The notes: generated by a model from the sequence alone, not told the origin. Counted from the stretch's first letter, positions 1 through 9,293 are shown. The stretch: DNA of 32,378 bases from Alphaproteobacteria bacterium (GCA_030604885.1 JAUVUZ010000029.1:1-32378); one strand, 5' to 3'. Numbers and translations are program-made.

Positions 1-858
1 GAGGGCGGCGCGCACCGGCTCGGCGGCGTCGAGGCGCGGGTCCACCCACGGCAGGTCGAAACCGCCGGCAGGCCGCATCGCCCCGAGGGCGGCGGCGAGG
101 GCGGCGGCGTCGGGCGGCGCGGCGCGGCGCGGCGACGGCGGCAGATATCCGGAAAACCGCGCCAGCTCGCGGCGGAAGCCGCGCACCAGGCCGCGATGCA
201 GCGCCGCGACGCTCACCAGCTCGCCCTTGGGCGTGAACAGCGTGGGGTTGCTGGCGGCGGCGTCGGGGAACACCTCGGCGGCGGCGGCCTCGGGGTTGGC
301 GCGGGCGGCGCGCAGCAGTTGCAGCGCCCCCTGCGGCCCAAGGAAATGGGCGATGTAGAGTTCCTCCGGCGACACCCGGCGGCCGAGGGCGCGCTCCAGC
401 ACCTCGCGGTTCTCGCGGGTGTATTCGGCGGCGAGGTGGGAGGCCAGCGCCGGGTCGTGGCGCAGCGCGAGGATCCGCCGCGCCGCCGCCGCGTCGGCCA
501 CCGAGATGGCGCCGCGCACCCGCGCGATCCGCTCCGCCAGCGCCGCCTGGCCGTAGCGCGCGCCGTGGCGCTGGAACAGGTCGAGCCAGGTCTGGCGGGT
601 GAACTGGAAAATCCCGGCGGCGGAGGAGGACACCGCGTCGGCCCGCGCGTCGAAGCCGCTTTCGCGGTAGGCCTTGGCGAGCAGGTAGGGGAAGGCGATG
701 CCCGAAGTGTCGCTGGCGGCGCGGATCGCGGTCAGCACCCGCGTCTCGACCATCATCCCGGCCACCGGCACCTCCGCCGCTCCGGCGGCGCCGGAGAGGA
801 GGCCGACCGCGAGCGCAAGCGCCGCGCCGATCCGCGCTGGGGTTCCTGGCGATTTCAT
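1..858 (-). CDS. Secreted lytic transglycosylase (SLT-like), partial at left edge
   Basis: The complement of this segment is open for 286 codons without a stop and continues beyond the window, so only the N-terminal part is seen. It begins MKSPGTPARIGAALALAVGL, a positively charged start and hydrophobic stretch ending in GAAGAAE (residues 22-29), a typical Sec signal peptide. Residues 62-85 carry AKAYRESGFD followed by SSAAGIFQFTRQTW, the pattern of family 1 lytic transglycosylases, with Glu66 as the expected catalytic acid and GIFQFTRQTW as the glycan-binding segment. A later LYIAHFLGPQGALQLL stretch fits the alphaproteobacterial branch of these enzymes. Such proteins cut the glycan strands of periplasmic peptidoglycan. 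It is divergent from tadA across an 80-nt gap. The missing C-terminus prevents a more precise family name. Confidence 0.82.
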   Translation of the reverse strand, partial: MKSPGTPARIGAALALAVGLLSGAAGAAEVPVAGMMVETRVLTAIRAASDTSGIAFPYLLAKAYRESGFDARADAVSSSAAGIFQFTRQTWLDLFQRHGARYGQAALAERIARVRGAISVADAAAARRILALRHDPALASHLAAEYTRENREVLERALGRRVSPEELYIAHFLGPQGALQLLRAARANPEAAAAEVFPDAAASNPTLFTPKGELVSVAALHRGLVRGFRRELARFSGYLPPSPRRAAPPDAAALAAALGAMRPAGGFDLPWVDPRLDAAEPVRAAL

Positions 859-938
859 GCGGGGCAGGATATTCGACCTTTGGTTACGAAACTCTGAAAC
901 GCGTTGACGGGGGCGGGCACTCCCCGCACTGTGACGAT

Positions 939-1415
939 ATGCACACCCCGCCGTCAACCCGCCCGCTCGCCTCGCCCATGGACGCAGCCCTCGACCTCGC
1001 CAGGGCCGCCGCCGCCGCGGGGGAGGTGCCGGTGGGCGCGGTGGTCGTCGACGCCGCCGGGCGCGTCCTCGCCGCCGCCGCCAACCGCACCGAGGCCGAC
1101 TCCGACCCCACCGCCCACGCCGAACTGCTGGCGATCCGCGCCGCCTGCGCCGCCCGCGGCGAGCCCCGTCTGCCCGATTGCGACCTCTACGTCACCCTCG
1201 AACCCTGCGCGATGTGCGCCGCCGCGATCGCCTTCGCGCGGATCCGCCGGGTGTACTTCGGCGCCTTCGACCCCAAGGGCGGCGGCGTCGACCACGGCCC
1301 CCGGATGTTCGACCAGCCGACCCTGCACCACCGCCCCGAGGTTTACGGCGGCATCCGCGCCGCCGAGGCGGCCGCCCTGCTCAAGGCATTCTTCGCCGAC
1401 CGCCGCGACTCTTGA
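939..1415 (+). CDS. tadA: tRNA-specific adenosine deaminase TadA
   Basis: A 158-residue zinc-dependent deaminase of the cytidine deaminase superfamily. It shows the two defining motifs: HAE (His60, Glu62, the zinc ligand and the proton shuttle) and PCAMC (Cys90 and Cys93, the other zinc ligands). GEVPVGAVVV near residues 28-37 is typical of TadA, which converts A34 to inosine in the anticodon of tRNA-Arg(ACG) in the cytoplasm. Two starts are possible, ATG 939 and ATG 978 (giving 145 residues starting MDAALDLARA). Homologues usually begin close to the second, and neither has a strong Shine-Dalgarno sequence, so the N-terminus is uncertain. A general nucleoside or guanine deaminase is a less likely alternative, because those share the motifs but not the TadA-like flanks. 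Confidence 0.88.
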   Translation: MHTPPSTRPLASPMDAALDLARAAAAAGEVPVGAVVVDAAGRVLAAAANRTEADSDPTAHAELLAIRAACAARGEPRLPDCDLYVTLEPCAMCAAAIAFARIRRVYFGAFDPKGGGVDHGPRMFDQPTLHHRPEVYGGIRAAEAAALLKAFFADRRDS

Positions 1416-1471
1416 TCCGCCGCGCCGAAGCCGCGATGATGGGGGCCGTTTCTGGTCGCCGGACGCCGTTC

Positions 1472-1930
1472 ATGATCCGCCTCTCCCTGGGCCTCGCCCT
1501 CGCCCTCCTCCTCGCGCCGCCCGCCCTCGCCGCCGAAACCGGCGACGCCAAGAAGTCGGCGTTCGCCCCGGGCGAGCAGGTGCTGCAACTGCCGCCCCTG
1601 TGGGTGCCGGTGGCGGGGGCGCGCAGCCGCAACCCCGCGGCGGCGGCCTACCGCCCGGTGACCCTGCGCCTCACCTCGCGGGAGGAGGGGCCGATGCGGA
1701 TGTGCTACCGCCTGCCCCACCTCACCGAAGCGTTCCTGCTGGAACTCAACCGCGAGCCGGTGCGCGCGGGCAAGGACGGCAAGCTCGACCTCGGCGGCGT
1801 CGACACCCGCCTGCTGGCCGAGACGGTTCGCGTCGCCGGACCCGGCGCGGTGAAGTCGGTGGAGGCGATCGACGGCACTCCGCCGCCGCCCTCCAAGACC
1901 AACCAGGAACTGCTGGCGCTGTGCCGATGA
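1472..1930 (+). CDS. Small secreted protein of unknown function
   Basis: A 152-residue protein if started at ATG 1472; an ATG pair at 1436/1439 would add 11-12 residues. It begins MIRLSLGLALALLLAPPALA, a clear Sec signal peptide with an ALA-A cleavage site, so the mature protein of about 130 residues is likely periplasmic. The mature part has two cysteines (in MRMCYRL and at the C-terminal LCR) that could form a disulfide. It has no recognised catalytic motif. Its TGA overlaps the ATG of the following HD-domain gene (ATGA at 1927-1930), so the two are probably translationally coupled. I do not recognise the family. Frame openness, signal peptide and coupling support a real gene. Confidence 0.7.
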   Translation: MIRLSLGLALALLLAPPALAAETGDAKKSAFAPGEQVLQLPPLWVPVAGARSRNPAAAAYRPVTLRLTSREEGPMRMCYRLPHLTEAFLLELNREPVRAGKDGKLDLGGVDTRLLAETVRVAGPGAVKSVEAIDGTPPPPSKTNQELLALCR

Positions 1931-2625
1931 CCCCCGGCCCCCGCGCCCCGCTGCCGCCGGAGGACCGCCGCCGCCTCGACGCCCAGGCGCCGCGCACCTG
2001 GCAGCGCATGCTCTCCGGCCGCCGCCTCAACCTGATCGAGCCGTCGCCCCTCGACATCGAGATCCACGACATCGCCCTCGGCCTCTCCCGCAACACCCGC
2101 TGGAACGGCCAGACCTCGGGGGAGCACGGCTGGTCGGTGGCGCAGCACGCCCTTTTGGTGGTGGAGATCCTCGAACGCCGCCATCCCGCCAGCCCCACCT
2201 GGGTGCTGCTGGCGGCGCTGCTGCACGACGCACCCGAATACGTCACCCACGACCTCATCACGCCGCTGAAAGCCGCGGTAGGCGACGTCTTCCGCGAGAT
2301 CGAGGCGCGGCTCCAGGTGGCGGTGCACCTCGCCTTCAACCTCCCCGCCCGGCTGCCCGAGGCGGTGCGGGCCGAGATCAAGCGTTGCGACCTGATCGCG
2401 GGCGCCACCGAGGCGGTGCAACTGGCGGGATTCACCGCCGCCGAGGTGCGGTCGATTCTCAAGATCGCGGAAAAGCCGCTCAAGGACACGACCCTGACGC
2501 CGCTGCCCTCGGCGGCGGCGCGGGAGGCGTTTCTCGCCCGCTTCGAGCAGCTCCACCGCGCCCACCGCCACGCCCTCGCCCAGGGCGCGCAGCCGGGCGC
2601 CGCGGCCGACGAATTCCGGTTCTAA
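1927..2625 (+). CDS. HD-domain phosphohydrolase (YfbR-like)
   Basis: A 232-residue protein with an HD metal-dependent phosphohydrolase fold. The metal-binding pattern is visible as His74 (SVAQHALLV), the His100-Asp101 doublet in ALLHDAPEYVTHDL and a downstream Asp. The segment LLHDAPEYVTHDLITPLK is characteristic of the YfbR/HDDC2-like branch, whose characterised members hydrolyse deoxynucleoside 5'-monophosphates. The exact substrate cannot be read from sequence. An early region, TWQRMLSGRRLNLIEPSPLDI, is typical of alphaproteobacterial relatives. The gene starts inside the preceding stop codon and ends 31 nt before lptF. Confidence 0.8.
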   Translation: MTPGPRAPLPPEDRRRLDAQAPRTWQRMLSGRRLNLIEPSPLDIEIHDIALGLSRNTRWNGQTSGEHGWSVAQHALLVVEILERRHPASPTWVLLAALLHDAPEYVTHDLITPLKAAVGDVFREIEARLQVAVHLAFNLPARLPEAVRAEIKRCDLIAGATEAVQLAGFTAAEVRSILKIAEKPLKDTTLTPLPSAAAREAFLARFEQLHRAHRHALAQGAQPGAAADEFRF

Positions 2626-2642
2626 TGTCGGGCCGCCGTCTC

Positions 2643-2648
2643 TATACT
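2643..2648 (+). promoter_or_regulatory. Candidate -10 element for lptF, near-leaderless
   Basis: TATACT sits 8 nt before the first ATG of lptF. Counting 7 nt from its end puts transcription start at about 2655, so the mRNA would begin at or within a few bases of the ATG ATG pair at 2657/2660. The -35 position (TTCTAA, 17-nt spacer) is weak. There is no Shine-Dalgarno sequence between the hexamer and the start, which fits leaderless translation, common in Alphaproteobacteria. This is inferred from spacing only. Confidence 0.4.
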
Positions 2649-2656
2649 CCGCCGCC

Positions 2657-3784
2657 ATGATGCGCGGATTCACCCGGTACGTCCTCAAGCAGCTGGTCCT
2701 CGGCATGGTGCTCGTCACCTGCGGGCTGACGGTCCTGTTGTGGCTCAGCCAGTCGCTGCGGTTCATCGACCTGATCGTCAACAAGGGCGTCTCCGCCGGG
2801 CTGTTCCTGCGCCTCACCTCGCTGCTGCTGCCGGGCTTCCTGATGGTGGTGGTGCCGATCGCGATCTTCACCGTGGTGCTGTTCGTCTACAACAAGCTCA
2901 CCAGCGACCGCGAACTGGTGGTGATGCAGGCCTCGGGCATGAGCCCGTGGGACCTCTCCAAGCCCGCGCTGACGCTGGCGGTGGCGATCACCGCGTTCTC
3001 CTATGCCCTCACCCTGTGGCTGGCGCCGGAATCCGTGCGCGCCTTCCGCGACCTCAACTGGTCGATCCGCCAGGACGTCACCCACCTGGTGCTGAAGGAG
3101 GGCGAGTTCACCGAAGTGGGCAAAGGCATCGTCGTCTACGTCGGCAACCGCACCGCCGACAACGTGCTCACCAACATCCTGATCTGGGATTCCAGCAAGC
3201 CCGACCGGGAGGTGACGGTGATGGCCGACGAGGGCGCGCTGGTGCCGGGGGCGGCGATGCCGCGCATCCACCTGGTCAACGGCGCGCGCCAGGAGTACCG
3301 CCCAGGCACCCACGAATTCACCATGCTCTACTTCGATTCCTACACCGCCGAGTTCGGCGACAACCACGCCGCCGACGGCGAACGCTCCCGCGACGCCCGC
3401 GAACGCTCGCTGCGCGAGCTGTTCACGGTGCAGCCCGGCGAGCTTTCCGAGGTGGACGTGAGGCGCTTCCGCATCGAGGGGGTGCAGCGCCTGCTGCTGC
3501 CGCTGCAGGTGCTCGGCCTCACCCTGCTCGCCCTCCACGGCCTGCTCGGCGGCGGCTTCGACCGGCGCGGCCAGGCGCCGCGGATCGCCGTCGCGGTGGC
3601 GCTGATGGTGGCGTTCCAGGCGGCGGTGCTCGGCGCCAACAACCTCGCCACCCGATCGCTGACGCTGCTGCCGCTGCTGCCCGTCCTTACGCTTCTGCCG
3701 ATTGTGATTCCGGCGTGGCTTCTGTACCCTGTGCGGCGCGCCCGGATCCCATCGGGCCTTTCCTCCGGGGTGTCCGGCTCGTGA
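2657..3784 (+). CDS. lptF: LPS export ABC transporter permease LptF
   Basis: A 375-residue inner-membrane protein of the LptF/LptG permease family. It has the expected order: an N-terminal helix after MMRGFTRYVLKQ, two more helices through about residue 80, the cytoplasmic coupling segment SDRELVVMQASGMS (about 82-95), a periplasmic beta-jellyroll-like domain (about 130-260), then three C-terminal helices from about 275. The features WLSQSLRFIDLIVNKG and YNKLTSDRELVVMQASG match LptF rather than LptG. With LptG and the LptB ATPase it extracts lipopolysaccharide from the inner membrane and passes it towards LptD. lptG normally follows lptF but is absent here: the lptD start GTG overlaps the lptF stop (GTGA). 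The first of two adjacent ATG codons is taken as the start. Confidence 0.9.
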   Translation: MMRGFTRYVLKQLVLGMVLVTCGLTVLLWLSQSLRFIDLIVNKGVSAGLFLRLTSLLLPGFLMVVVPIAIFTVVLFVYNKLTSDRELVVMQASGMSPWDLSKPALTLAVAITAFSYALTLWLAPESVRAFRDLNWSIRQDVTHLVLKEGEFTEVGKGIVVYVGNRTADNVLTNILIWDSSKPDREVTVMADEGALVPGAAMPRIHLVNGARQEYRPGTHEFTMLYFDSYTAEFGDNHAADGERSRDARERSLRELFTVQPGELSEVDVRRFRIEGVQRLLLPLQVLGLTLLALHGLLGGGFDRRGQAPRIAVAVALMVAFQAAVLGANNLATRSLTLLPLLPVLTLLPIVIPAWLLYPVRRARIPSGLSSGVSGS

Positions 3785-6003
3785 TTCGACGTTTCCTCTC
3801 CGCGCCGCGCCCTGCGGCGGCCCGTTCCCGCAGCGCCGCCCTGGCCGCCTGCCTGATGCTGGGCGTCGCCCTGCCCGCCGCTGCCCTGGCGCAGACGCCG
3901 GGTTCCGACGCGCCGGTGGCGCTGGCGGCGGAGGAAGTCACCCACGACCGCTCCCTCGACATCGTCACCGCCCGCGGCGAGGTGGAGATCAACCAGGCGG
4001 GCTACACCCTCTACGCCGACACCGTGAGCTACAACGTCGGCCAGGACCTGGTGAGCGCCTCGGGCAACGTGTCGCTGATCGCGCCCGACGGCCAGGTGAT
4101 CTTCGCCGACTACATGCAGCTCACCGGCAAGATGAAGCAGGGCGCCATCGACAACCTGCTGCTGGTCTCCGCCGACCTGTCGCGCACCGCGGCACGCACC
4201 GCCACCCGCCGCGTCGGCGACGACGGCCAGCAGATCAACGAACTCGACCACGCGGTCTACTCCGCGTGCGACTCCTGCGCCGGGCGCAAGGACCCGCTGT
4301 GGCAGATCAAGGCGGCGCGGGTGATCCACGACGAGGGCGCCAAGGACATCACCTACCGCGACGCTACCCTCGAGATGTGGGGCGTTCCGGTCGCCTACAC
4401 CCCCTACTTCTCCACCCCCGACCCGACGGTGAAGCGCCGCTCCGGCCTGCTGTTCCCCTCGTTCGGCTCGTCGTCGAACGTCGGCGTCTACTACGCCCAG
4501 CCCTACTACTGGGTGATTTCGGACACCGCCGACGCCACCATCACGCCGATGCTGACGACCGACGATCCCTCGATCCTGATCGGTCAGTATCGCCAGAACC
4601 TCGCCGACGCGAGCCTGGTGGTGGACGCGTCGGGACGAGCGGGCGGCAGCGTCGACGACCCGGAGGGCGGATCGCGGCGGAACTCGCGCGGTCACCTCGA
4701 CGTCAAGGCCGAATGGGACGTCAACGACCTCTGGCGCGGCACCGCCGACCTCCACGCGGTCTCGTCGGACACCTACCTGCGCCGCTACGGCCTGCCCCAC
4801 CGCACCGACTACCAGACCAACCGGCTCGCCTTCGAACGCTTCGAGGGGGACGACTACGCCTCCGTCGAGGCCCTGTCGTTCCGCGAGTTGCGCAACCTCT
4901 CGAATCCGCCCAAAAATCCTTACGCGGTGCCGCTCGCCAACTGGGTTCACACCAGCGACCCGGGGGTCAAGGGCGGCTACTGGACCACCCAGCTCTCCAC
5001 CGCCTCGCTCACCCGCACCGACGGCGCGGACAGCTACCGCGTCTCCGCCGCCTCGGCCTGGACCCTGCCCTACGTCGCCCCCTCGGGCGAGCACTACACC
5101 CTTTCCGCATCGCTGCGCGGCGACGCCTATCAGGTCAACCAGCACGCCATGCTCGACGGCGGGAACTTCACCGGCGCCACCGGGCGTATCGTTCCCGAAG
5201 TGTCGATGCGCTGGAGCTGGCCGTTCGCCAGCCCGGGACAATACACCACCCAGGTGATCGAGCCGGTGATCCTCGCCGCCCTCTCGCCCAACGGCGGCAA
5301 CTCCGGCAAGATTCCCAACGAGGACAGCCGCGACCTCGACTTCGACGACACCCAGCTGCTCTCGACCAACCGCTTCGTCGGCTACGACCGCGTCGAAACC
5401 GGGCCGCGCGGCACCTACGGCCTCAACTGGAACACCTACCTCAACGGCACCCCGTCGAAGGTCTCGGTGTTCGGCGGCCAGACCTTCCGCACCAACGAGG
5501 ACCACGTGTTCCCCGACGGTTCCGGCATCCGCGAGGGCTTCTCCGACATCGTCGGCCGGGTGCGCTACGACTACGGTTCCGCGTTCGCGACCTTCTACCG
5601 CTTCCGCGTCGACCCCGACGGCCTCGACGTCGTCAGCCACGACGTCACCGCCATGGGCGGCACCGACGCGCTGCGCCTCGGCGTCTCCTATCTCAAGCAG
5701 GACTACCCGACCCGCGCCGACTACGAGAGCAACCCGACCGCCAACGTCGAGCAGGTGTCGTTCTCCGTGAATTCGCGCATCCTGCGCGACTGGGCGTTGA
5801 CCCTCGGCACCACCCACAGCCTCACCGGCGACGATTCCGGACCGCTGTCGTTCTCCGGCGGCCTCGTCTACGAGGACGAGTGCTTCGTCATCCGCGCCGT
5901 CGCCACCAACGACTACACCGCCGACCGCGACGCCGACAGCGGCTGGGGGGCGATGGTGACCCTCACCTTCAAGACCCTCGGCGACACCAAGTTCAGCATG
6001 TAA
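3781..6003 (+). CDS. lptD: LPS-assembly outer-membrane protein LptD
   Basis: A 740-residue outer-membrane protein that inserts lipopolysaccharide into the outer leaflet. The GTG start overlaps the lptF stop. Residues 1-38 are a long Sec signal ending AAALAQ. About residues 40-140 form the OstA/LptA-like domain (VTARGEVEINQAG, LVSASGNVSLI). The conserved YSACDSCAG segment near residue 160 precedes a run typical of the family, YRDATLEMWGVPVAYTPYFS, then PDPTVKRRSGLLFPS at the start of the beta barrel. Repeated alternating strands continue to the C-terminal FKTLGDTKFSM. The length fits alphaproteobacterial LptD. surA follows 16 nt later, consistent with SurA chaperoning LptD assembly. Confidence 0.92.
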   Translation: MIRRFLSAPRPAAARSRSAALAACLMLGVALPAAALAQTPGSDAPVALAAEEVTHDRSLDIVTARGEVEINQAGYTLYADTVSYNVGQDLVSASGNVSLIAPDGQVIFADYMQLTGKMKQGAIDNLLLVSADLSRTAARTATRRVGDDGQQINELDHAVYSACDSCAGRKDPLWQIKAARVIHDEGAKDITYRDATLEMWGVPVAYTPYFSTPDPTVKRRSGLLFPSFGSSSNVGVYYAQPYYWVISDTADATITPMLTTDDPSILIGQYRQNLADASLVVDASGRAGGSVDDPEGGSRRNSRGHLDVKAEWDVNDLWRGTADLHAVSSDTYLRRYGLPHRTDYQTNRLAFERFEGDDYASVEALSFRELRNLSNPPKNPYAVPLANWVHTSDPGVKGGYWTTQLSTASLTRTDGADSYRVSAASAWTLPYVAPSGEHYTLSASLRGDAYQVNQHAMLDGGNFTGATGRIVPEVSMRWSWPFASPGQYTTQVIEPVILAALSPNGGNSGKIPNEDSRDLDFDDTQLLSTNRFVGYDRVETGPRGTYGLNWNTYLNGTPSKVSVFGGQTFRTNEDHVFPDGSGIREGFSDIVGRVRYDYGSAFATFYRFRVDPDGLDVVSHDVTAMGGTDALRLGVSYLKQDYPTRADYESNPTANVEQVSFSVNSRILRDWALTLGTTHSLTGDDSGPLSFSGGLVYEDECFVIRAVATNDYTADRDADSGWGAMVTLTFKTLGDTKFSM

Positions 6004-6019
6004 GGAACGGACGCACGCA

Positions 6020-7279
6020 ATGAGCCGATTTGCGAAACTCGCCGCCACGCTGATCGCCTTCGCCGTCTGCCTCGCGGCTCCCTCCGCCCGGGCGCAGGAC
6101 GCGCTGCGGATCGCCGCGGTGGTCAACGACGAGATCATCTCGGTCTACGACCTCGGCGCGCGGCTGCGCGTCGCGCTGTTCTCGTCGCGTCTCGAAGACA
6201 CGCCGGAAAACCGCCGCCGCTTGGCATCGCCGGTGCTGCGCGCGCTGATTGACGAACGCCTGCAACTGCAGGAGGCCAAACGCCTCAACATCGCCGCCTC
6301 CGACGAGGAGCTGACCCAGGCGGTGGCGCGGGTGGAATCCGGCAACCGCATGCCGCCCGGCGGTCTCAAGCAACTGGCCGAGGGGCTGCAGGTGCCCTAC
6401 GACGTGCTGCTCGACCAGATCCGCGCGCAGATGCTGTGGATCAAGGTGGTGGGCCGCCTCTACGGCCAGCGCGCCACCCCCTCGGCGGAAGACGTGCAGG
6501 AGCGCCTGGCGCAGCTGCGCGCCAACCTCGGGCGGCCGGAATACGACATCTCGGAAATCTTCCTGCCCTTCGACGGCAGCCAGAGCGACGCCGAGGTCAA
6601 AACCCTCGCCGACAATCTCACCGCCCAGTTGCGCGCCGGCGCGCCGTTCTCGGGCGCGGCGCGGCAGTTCTCGCGCAGCGCCACCGCGGCGCGCGGCGGC
6701 GATCTCGGCTGGGTGCCGCATGGGCAGCTGGAGCCGGAGGTCGCCTCCACCCTCGCGACGATGGCGCCGGGGGACATCTCGCCGCCGGTGCGCACCGAGG
6801 CGGGCTACACCATCTTCCTGCTCGAAGGCCGCCGCATGCAGCAGGCCGACCCGACGCAAACCCGCCTGCGCCTTTCCCAGATCAAGCTGCCGGAAACCGG
6901 CGCGGGCGCTCTCTCGGCGGCCGACCGCGCCAAGGTGTCGGACTACGTCGCCTCCTCCATCCGCGGCTGCGAGGCGTTCGACAGCTACGGCAAGAGCCTC
7001 GGCGCCCCGGGCACCGGGCCGCTCGGCACCCTCAAGCAGGGAGAACTGCCGCCCGCCCTCGCCGCGGCGGTGGGCGACCTGCCGGTGGGCGCGCCGAGCG
7101 CGGTGACGCCGGTGGGCGGCGTGCCGACGATCTTGATGGTGTGCGACCGCACCGCGCCGAGCGCCCTGCCCTCGCAGGAGCAGATCGGCCAGCAGTTGCG
7201 CGGCGAACGGCTGGAGCGCAGCGCCGAGCGCCACCTGCGCGACCTCCGCCGCCTCGCGATCATCGACATCCGCATATGA
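6020..7279 (+). CDS. surA: Periplasmic chaperone / peptidyl-prolyl isomerase SurA
   Basis: A 419-residue periplasmic protein with a Sec signal ([20 protein letters not shown], cleavage after ARA-Q near residue 25). An N-terminal SurA chaperone region follows ([19 protein letters not shown], then [16 protein letters not shown]). A parvulin-type PPIase domain spans about residues 172-272 ([42 protein letters not shown]). A second, more divergent PPIase-like region follows (LSQIKLP near 290, [13 protein letters not shown] near 370), so the protein keeps the two-domain layout with a degenerate second copy. It escorts unfolded beta-barrel proteins such as the neighbouring LptD to the outer membrane. 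Its stop overlaps the pdxA start (ATGA). Confidence 0.9.
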   Translation: MSRFAKLAATLIAFAVCLAAPSARAQDALRIAAVVNDEIISVYDLGARLRVALFSSRLEDTPENRRRLASPVLRALIDERLQLQEAKRLNIAASDEELTQAVARVESGNRMPPGGLKQLAEGLQVPYDVLLDQIRAQMLWIKVVGRLYGQRATPSAEDVQERLAQLRANLGRPEYDISEIFLPFDGSQSDAEVKTLADNLTAQLRAGAPFSGAARQFSRSATAARGGDLGWVPHGQLEPEVASTLATMAPGDISPPVRTEAGYTIFLLEGRRMQQADPTQTRLRLSQIKLPETGAGALSAADRAKVSDYVASSIRGCEAFDSYGKSLGAPGTGPLGTLKQGELPPALAAAVGDLPVGAPSAVTPVGGVPTILMVCDRTAPSALPSQEQIGQQLRGERLERSAERHLRDLRRLAIIDIRI

Positions 7280-8274
7280 GCGCGCCGCTCGCGCTCAGCT
7301 TCGGCGAACCCGCGGGGATCGGCCCCGACCTGATCCTCGCGGCCTGGAGCCTCAAGCACAGCGTCGCGGTGCCGCCGTTCGTGGCGATCGCCGACCCGGC
7401 GGTGCTGGCGGCGCGGGCGCGGGCGCTGCGGCTCGAAATCCCGATCGTCGAGACCACCGCCGCCGCGTTCTCCGCCGACCGCTTCGCCGAGGCGCTGCCG
7501 GTGCTGCCGGTGGCATGCGCCGCGCCCGGGGTGTGCGGCACCCCCGATCCGGCCAACGCCGCCGCCGTCACCGCGGCGATCGCGGAAGGCGTGCGCCTTT
7601 GCCGCGACGGCCGGGCGGCGGCGATCGTCACCGCGCCGATCCACAAGGCGGCGCTGGCGGCGGGCGGCTTCCGCCACCCCGGCCACACCGAATTTCTCGG
7701 CGAGCTCGCCGGGCCGGGCCACACGCCGATCATGATGCTGGCGGGCGGCGGCCTGCGGGTGGTGCCGCTCACCGTCCACTGCGCCCTCGCCGAGGTTCCG
7801 GCGCGCCTCCGCGCCGCGCCGCTGGCCGAGGTGGCCCGGGCGGTGCTGGCGGCGCTGCGCGCCGACTTCGGCATCGCCCGGCCGCGCCTCGCGGTGGCGG
7901 GCCTCAATCCCCACGCGGGCGAGGACGGCCTGATGGGGCGCGAGGAGGCGGAGCTGATCGCCCCCGCCCTCGCCGCCCTGCGCGCCGAGGGCCACGACGT
8001 GCAAGGCCCCCTGCCCGCCGACACGATGTTCCACGCCGAGGCCCGCGCCGGATACGACGCGGCCCTCTGCATGTATCACGACCAGGCGCTGATCCCCTTG
8101 AAGACCCTCGATTTCCACGGCGGCGTCAACATCACCCTCAATCTGCCGTTCGTGCGCACCTCGCCGGATCACGGCACCGCGCTCGCCCTCGCCGGAACCG
8201 GCAAGGCGCGGCCCGACAGCCTGATCGCGGCGCTGCGCACCGCCGCCGAGATCGCCAAGGCGCGCGCCCGATGA
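7276..8274 (+). CDS. pdxA: 4-hydroxythreonine-4-phosphate dehydrogenase PdxA
   Basis: A 332-residue cytoplasmic enzyme that oxidises 4-phosphohydroxy-L-threonine with NAD in de novo pyridoxal phosphate synthesis. Family hallmarks are present: [10 protein letters not shown] at the N-terminus, TAPIHKAAL and HPGHTEFL around 119-141, and the three metal-binding histidines His168 (TVHCAL), His213 (NPHAGEDG) and His268 ([11 protein letters not shown]), at almost the same positions as in E. coli PdxA. The C-terminal [20 protein letters not shown] is also diagnostic. The gene overlaps surA upstream and rsmA downstream by ATGA, so translation of all three is probably coupled. Confidence 0.95.
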   Translation: MSAPLALSFGEPAGIGPDLILAAWSLKHSVAVPPFVAIADPAVLAARARALRLEIPIVETTAAAFSADRFAEALPVLPVACAAPGVCGTPDPANAAAVTAAIAEGVRLCRDGRAAAIVTAPIHKAALAAGGFRHPGHTEFLGELAGPGHTPIMMLAGGGLRVVPLTVHCALAEVPARLRAAPLAEVARAVLAALRADFGIARPRLAVAGLNPHAGEDGLMGREEAELIAPALAALRAEGHDVQGPLPADTMFHAEARAGYDAALCMYHDQALIPLKTLDFHGGVNITLNLPFVRTSPDHGTALALAGTGKARPDSLIAALRTAAEIAKARAR

Positions 8275-9101
8275 GCGACGGACTGCCGCCCCTGCGCGAG
8301 GTGATCGCCGCCTTCGACCTGCGCGCCAAGAAGTCCCTGGGCCAGAACTTCCTCTGCGACCTCAACCTCACCGGCCGCATCGCCCGCGCCGCCGGTCCCC
8401 TCGACGCGGGCACGGTGATCGAGGTCGGCCCCGGTCCCGGCGGCCTCACCCGCGCCCTCCTCACCGAGGGCGCCGCCCGCCTCGTCGCCATCGAGCGCGA
8501 CGACCGCTGCCTGCCCGCCCTGGCGCAGATCGCCGCCGCCTACCCCGGCAGACTCGAGGTGATCGCCGCCGACGCCCTCGAGATCGACTACGAAACCCTC
8601 GGCCCGGCGCCGCGACGGATCGCCGCCAACCTGCCCTACAACATCGGCACGGTGCTGCTCACCGGCTGGCTCGAACGCCCCGAACGCTTCGCCAGCATCA
8701 CCCTGATGCTGCAGAAGGAGGTGGTGGACCGCATCGTCGCCGCCCCCGGCACCAAGGACTACGGCCGCCTCTCGGTGCTGTGCCAGTGGCTGTGCGTGTG
8801 CGCGCCGATGTTCGAGGTCAACCCGGCGGCGTTCACCCCGCCGCCCAAGGTCACTTCCGCCGTGGTGCGCCTCGACCCGCGCGCCGAACCCCTCGCCCCC
8901 GCGCCCCGCGCGACGCTGGAAAAGATCACCGCCGCCGCCTTCGGCCAGCGCCGCAAGATGCTCCGCACCAGCCTCAAGGCGCTGGGCGGCGCCGCCCTGT
9001 GCGAAGCCGCGGGCATCGACCCGGAACTCCGCGCCGAGGCGATCCCGGTCCAAGGCTTCTGCGCCCTCGCGCGGGCGGCGGCGGACATGCGGAACGGTTA
9101 A
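8271..9101 (+). CDS. rsmA: 16S rRNA (A1518/A1519) dimethyltransferase RsmA (KsgA)
   Basis: A 276-residue SAM-dependent methyltransferase that dimethylates two adjacent adenosines in helix 45 of 16S rRNA during small-subunit maturation. Visible motifs are the N-terminal [11 protein letters not shown] (20-30), the SAM-binding [12 protein letters not shown] (49-60), the acidic AIERD (73-77), and the catalytic NLPYN (120-124). The C-terminal [12 protein letters not shown] and [14 protein letters not shown] belong to the RNA-binding lobe. The start ATG overlaps the pdxA stop. It is the last gene of the lptF-rsmA run and is followed by repeat copies and then the convergent gmk gene. Confidence 0.96.
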   Translation: MSDGLPPLREVIAAFDLRAKKSLGQNFLCDLNLTGRIARAAGPLDAGTVIEVGPGPGGLTRALLTEGAARLVAIERDDRCLPALAQIAAAYPGRLEVIAADALEIDYETLGPAPRRIAANLPYNIGTVLLTGWLERPERFASITLMLQKEVVDRIVAAPGTKDYGRLSVLCQWLCVCAPMFEVNPAAFTPPPKVTSAVVRLDPRAEPLAPAPRATLEKITAAAFGQRRKMLRTSLKALGGAALCEAAGIDPELRAEAIPVQGFCALARAAADMRNG

Positions 9102-9235
9102 GGCCAGGGCGCTGCCCTGGACCCGCCAAGGGCCGCAAGGCCCTTGGATCCCGTTCGTTGGGGCTTCCGCGAAGCGGGATCGATCCGTCGCGCCGCGAAC
9201 GGACGGTATGGCGCTGCGCGCAAAAACCAAGGGGA
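9100..9235 (+). repeat. Palindromic mosaic repeat, copy A1
   Basis: This copy begins at the rsmA stop codon. It holds an outer hairpin (CCAGGGC, loop GCT, GCCCTGG), the linker ACCCGC, a second hairpin (CCAAGGGCC against GGCCCTTGG), then a core with CCGC-GAA-GCGG and a tail ending in a CGCGCAAAAACC motif. The first 93 nt are almost identical to copy A2 (about four differences). The same order of modules is found inverted at 27581-27741 and on both sides of the copy at 32077-32251. It encodes no recognised protein. Confidence 0.8.
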
Positions 9236-9293
9236 AGGTGCGGACGGGGTTGGAGCCGATCGCCGGAGACCTCGGTGGGCGCTTTTGAGGCGC

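Noticed and set aside
904-932. TTGACG upstream of tadA as a promoter
   Set aside because: No acceptable -10 hexamer occurs at 16-18 nt.
3340-6138. A 932-codon open frame on the minus strand opposite lptF, lptD and surA
   Set aside because: At this GC content antisense frames stay open by codon bias. Its translation is low-complexity (Gly/Ala/Val/Arg) with no motif, whereas the plus strand encodes clear LptD.
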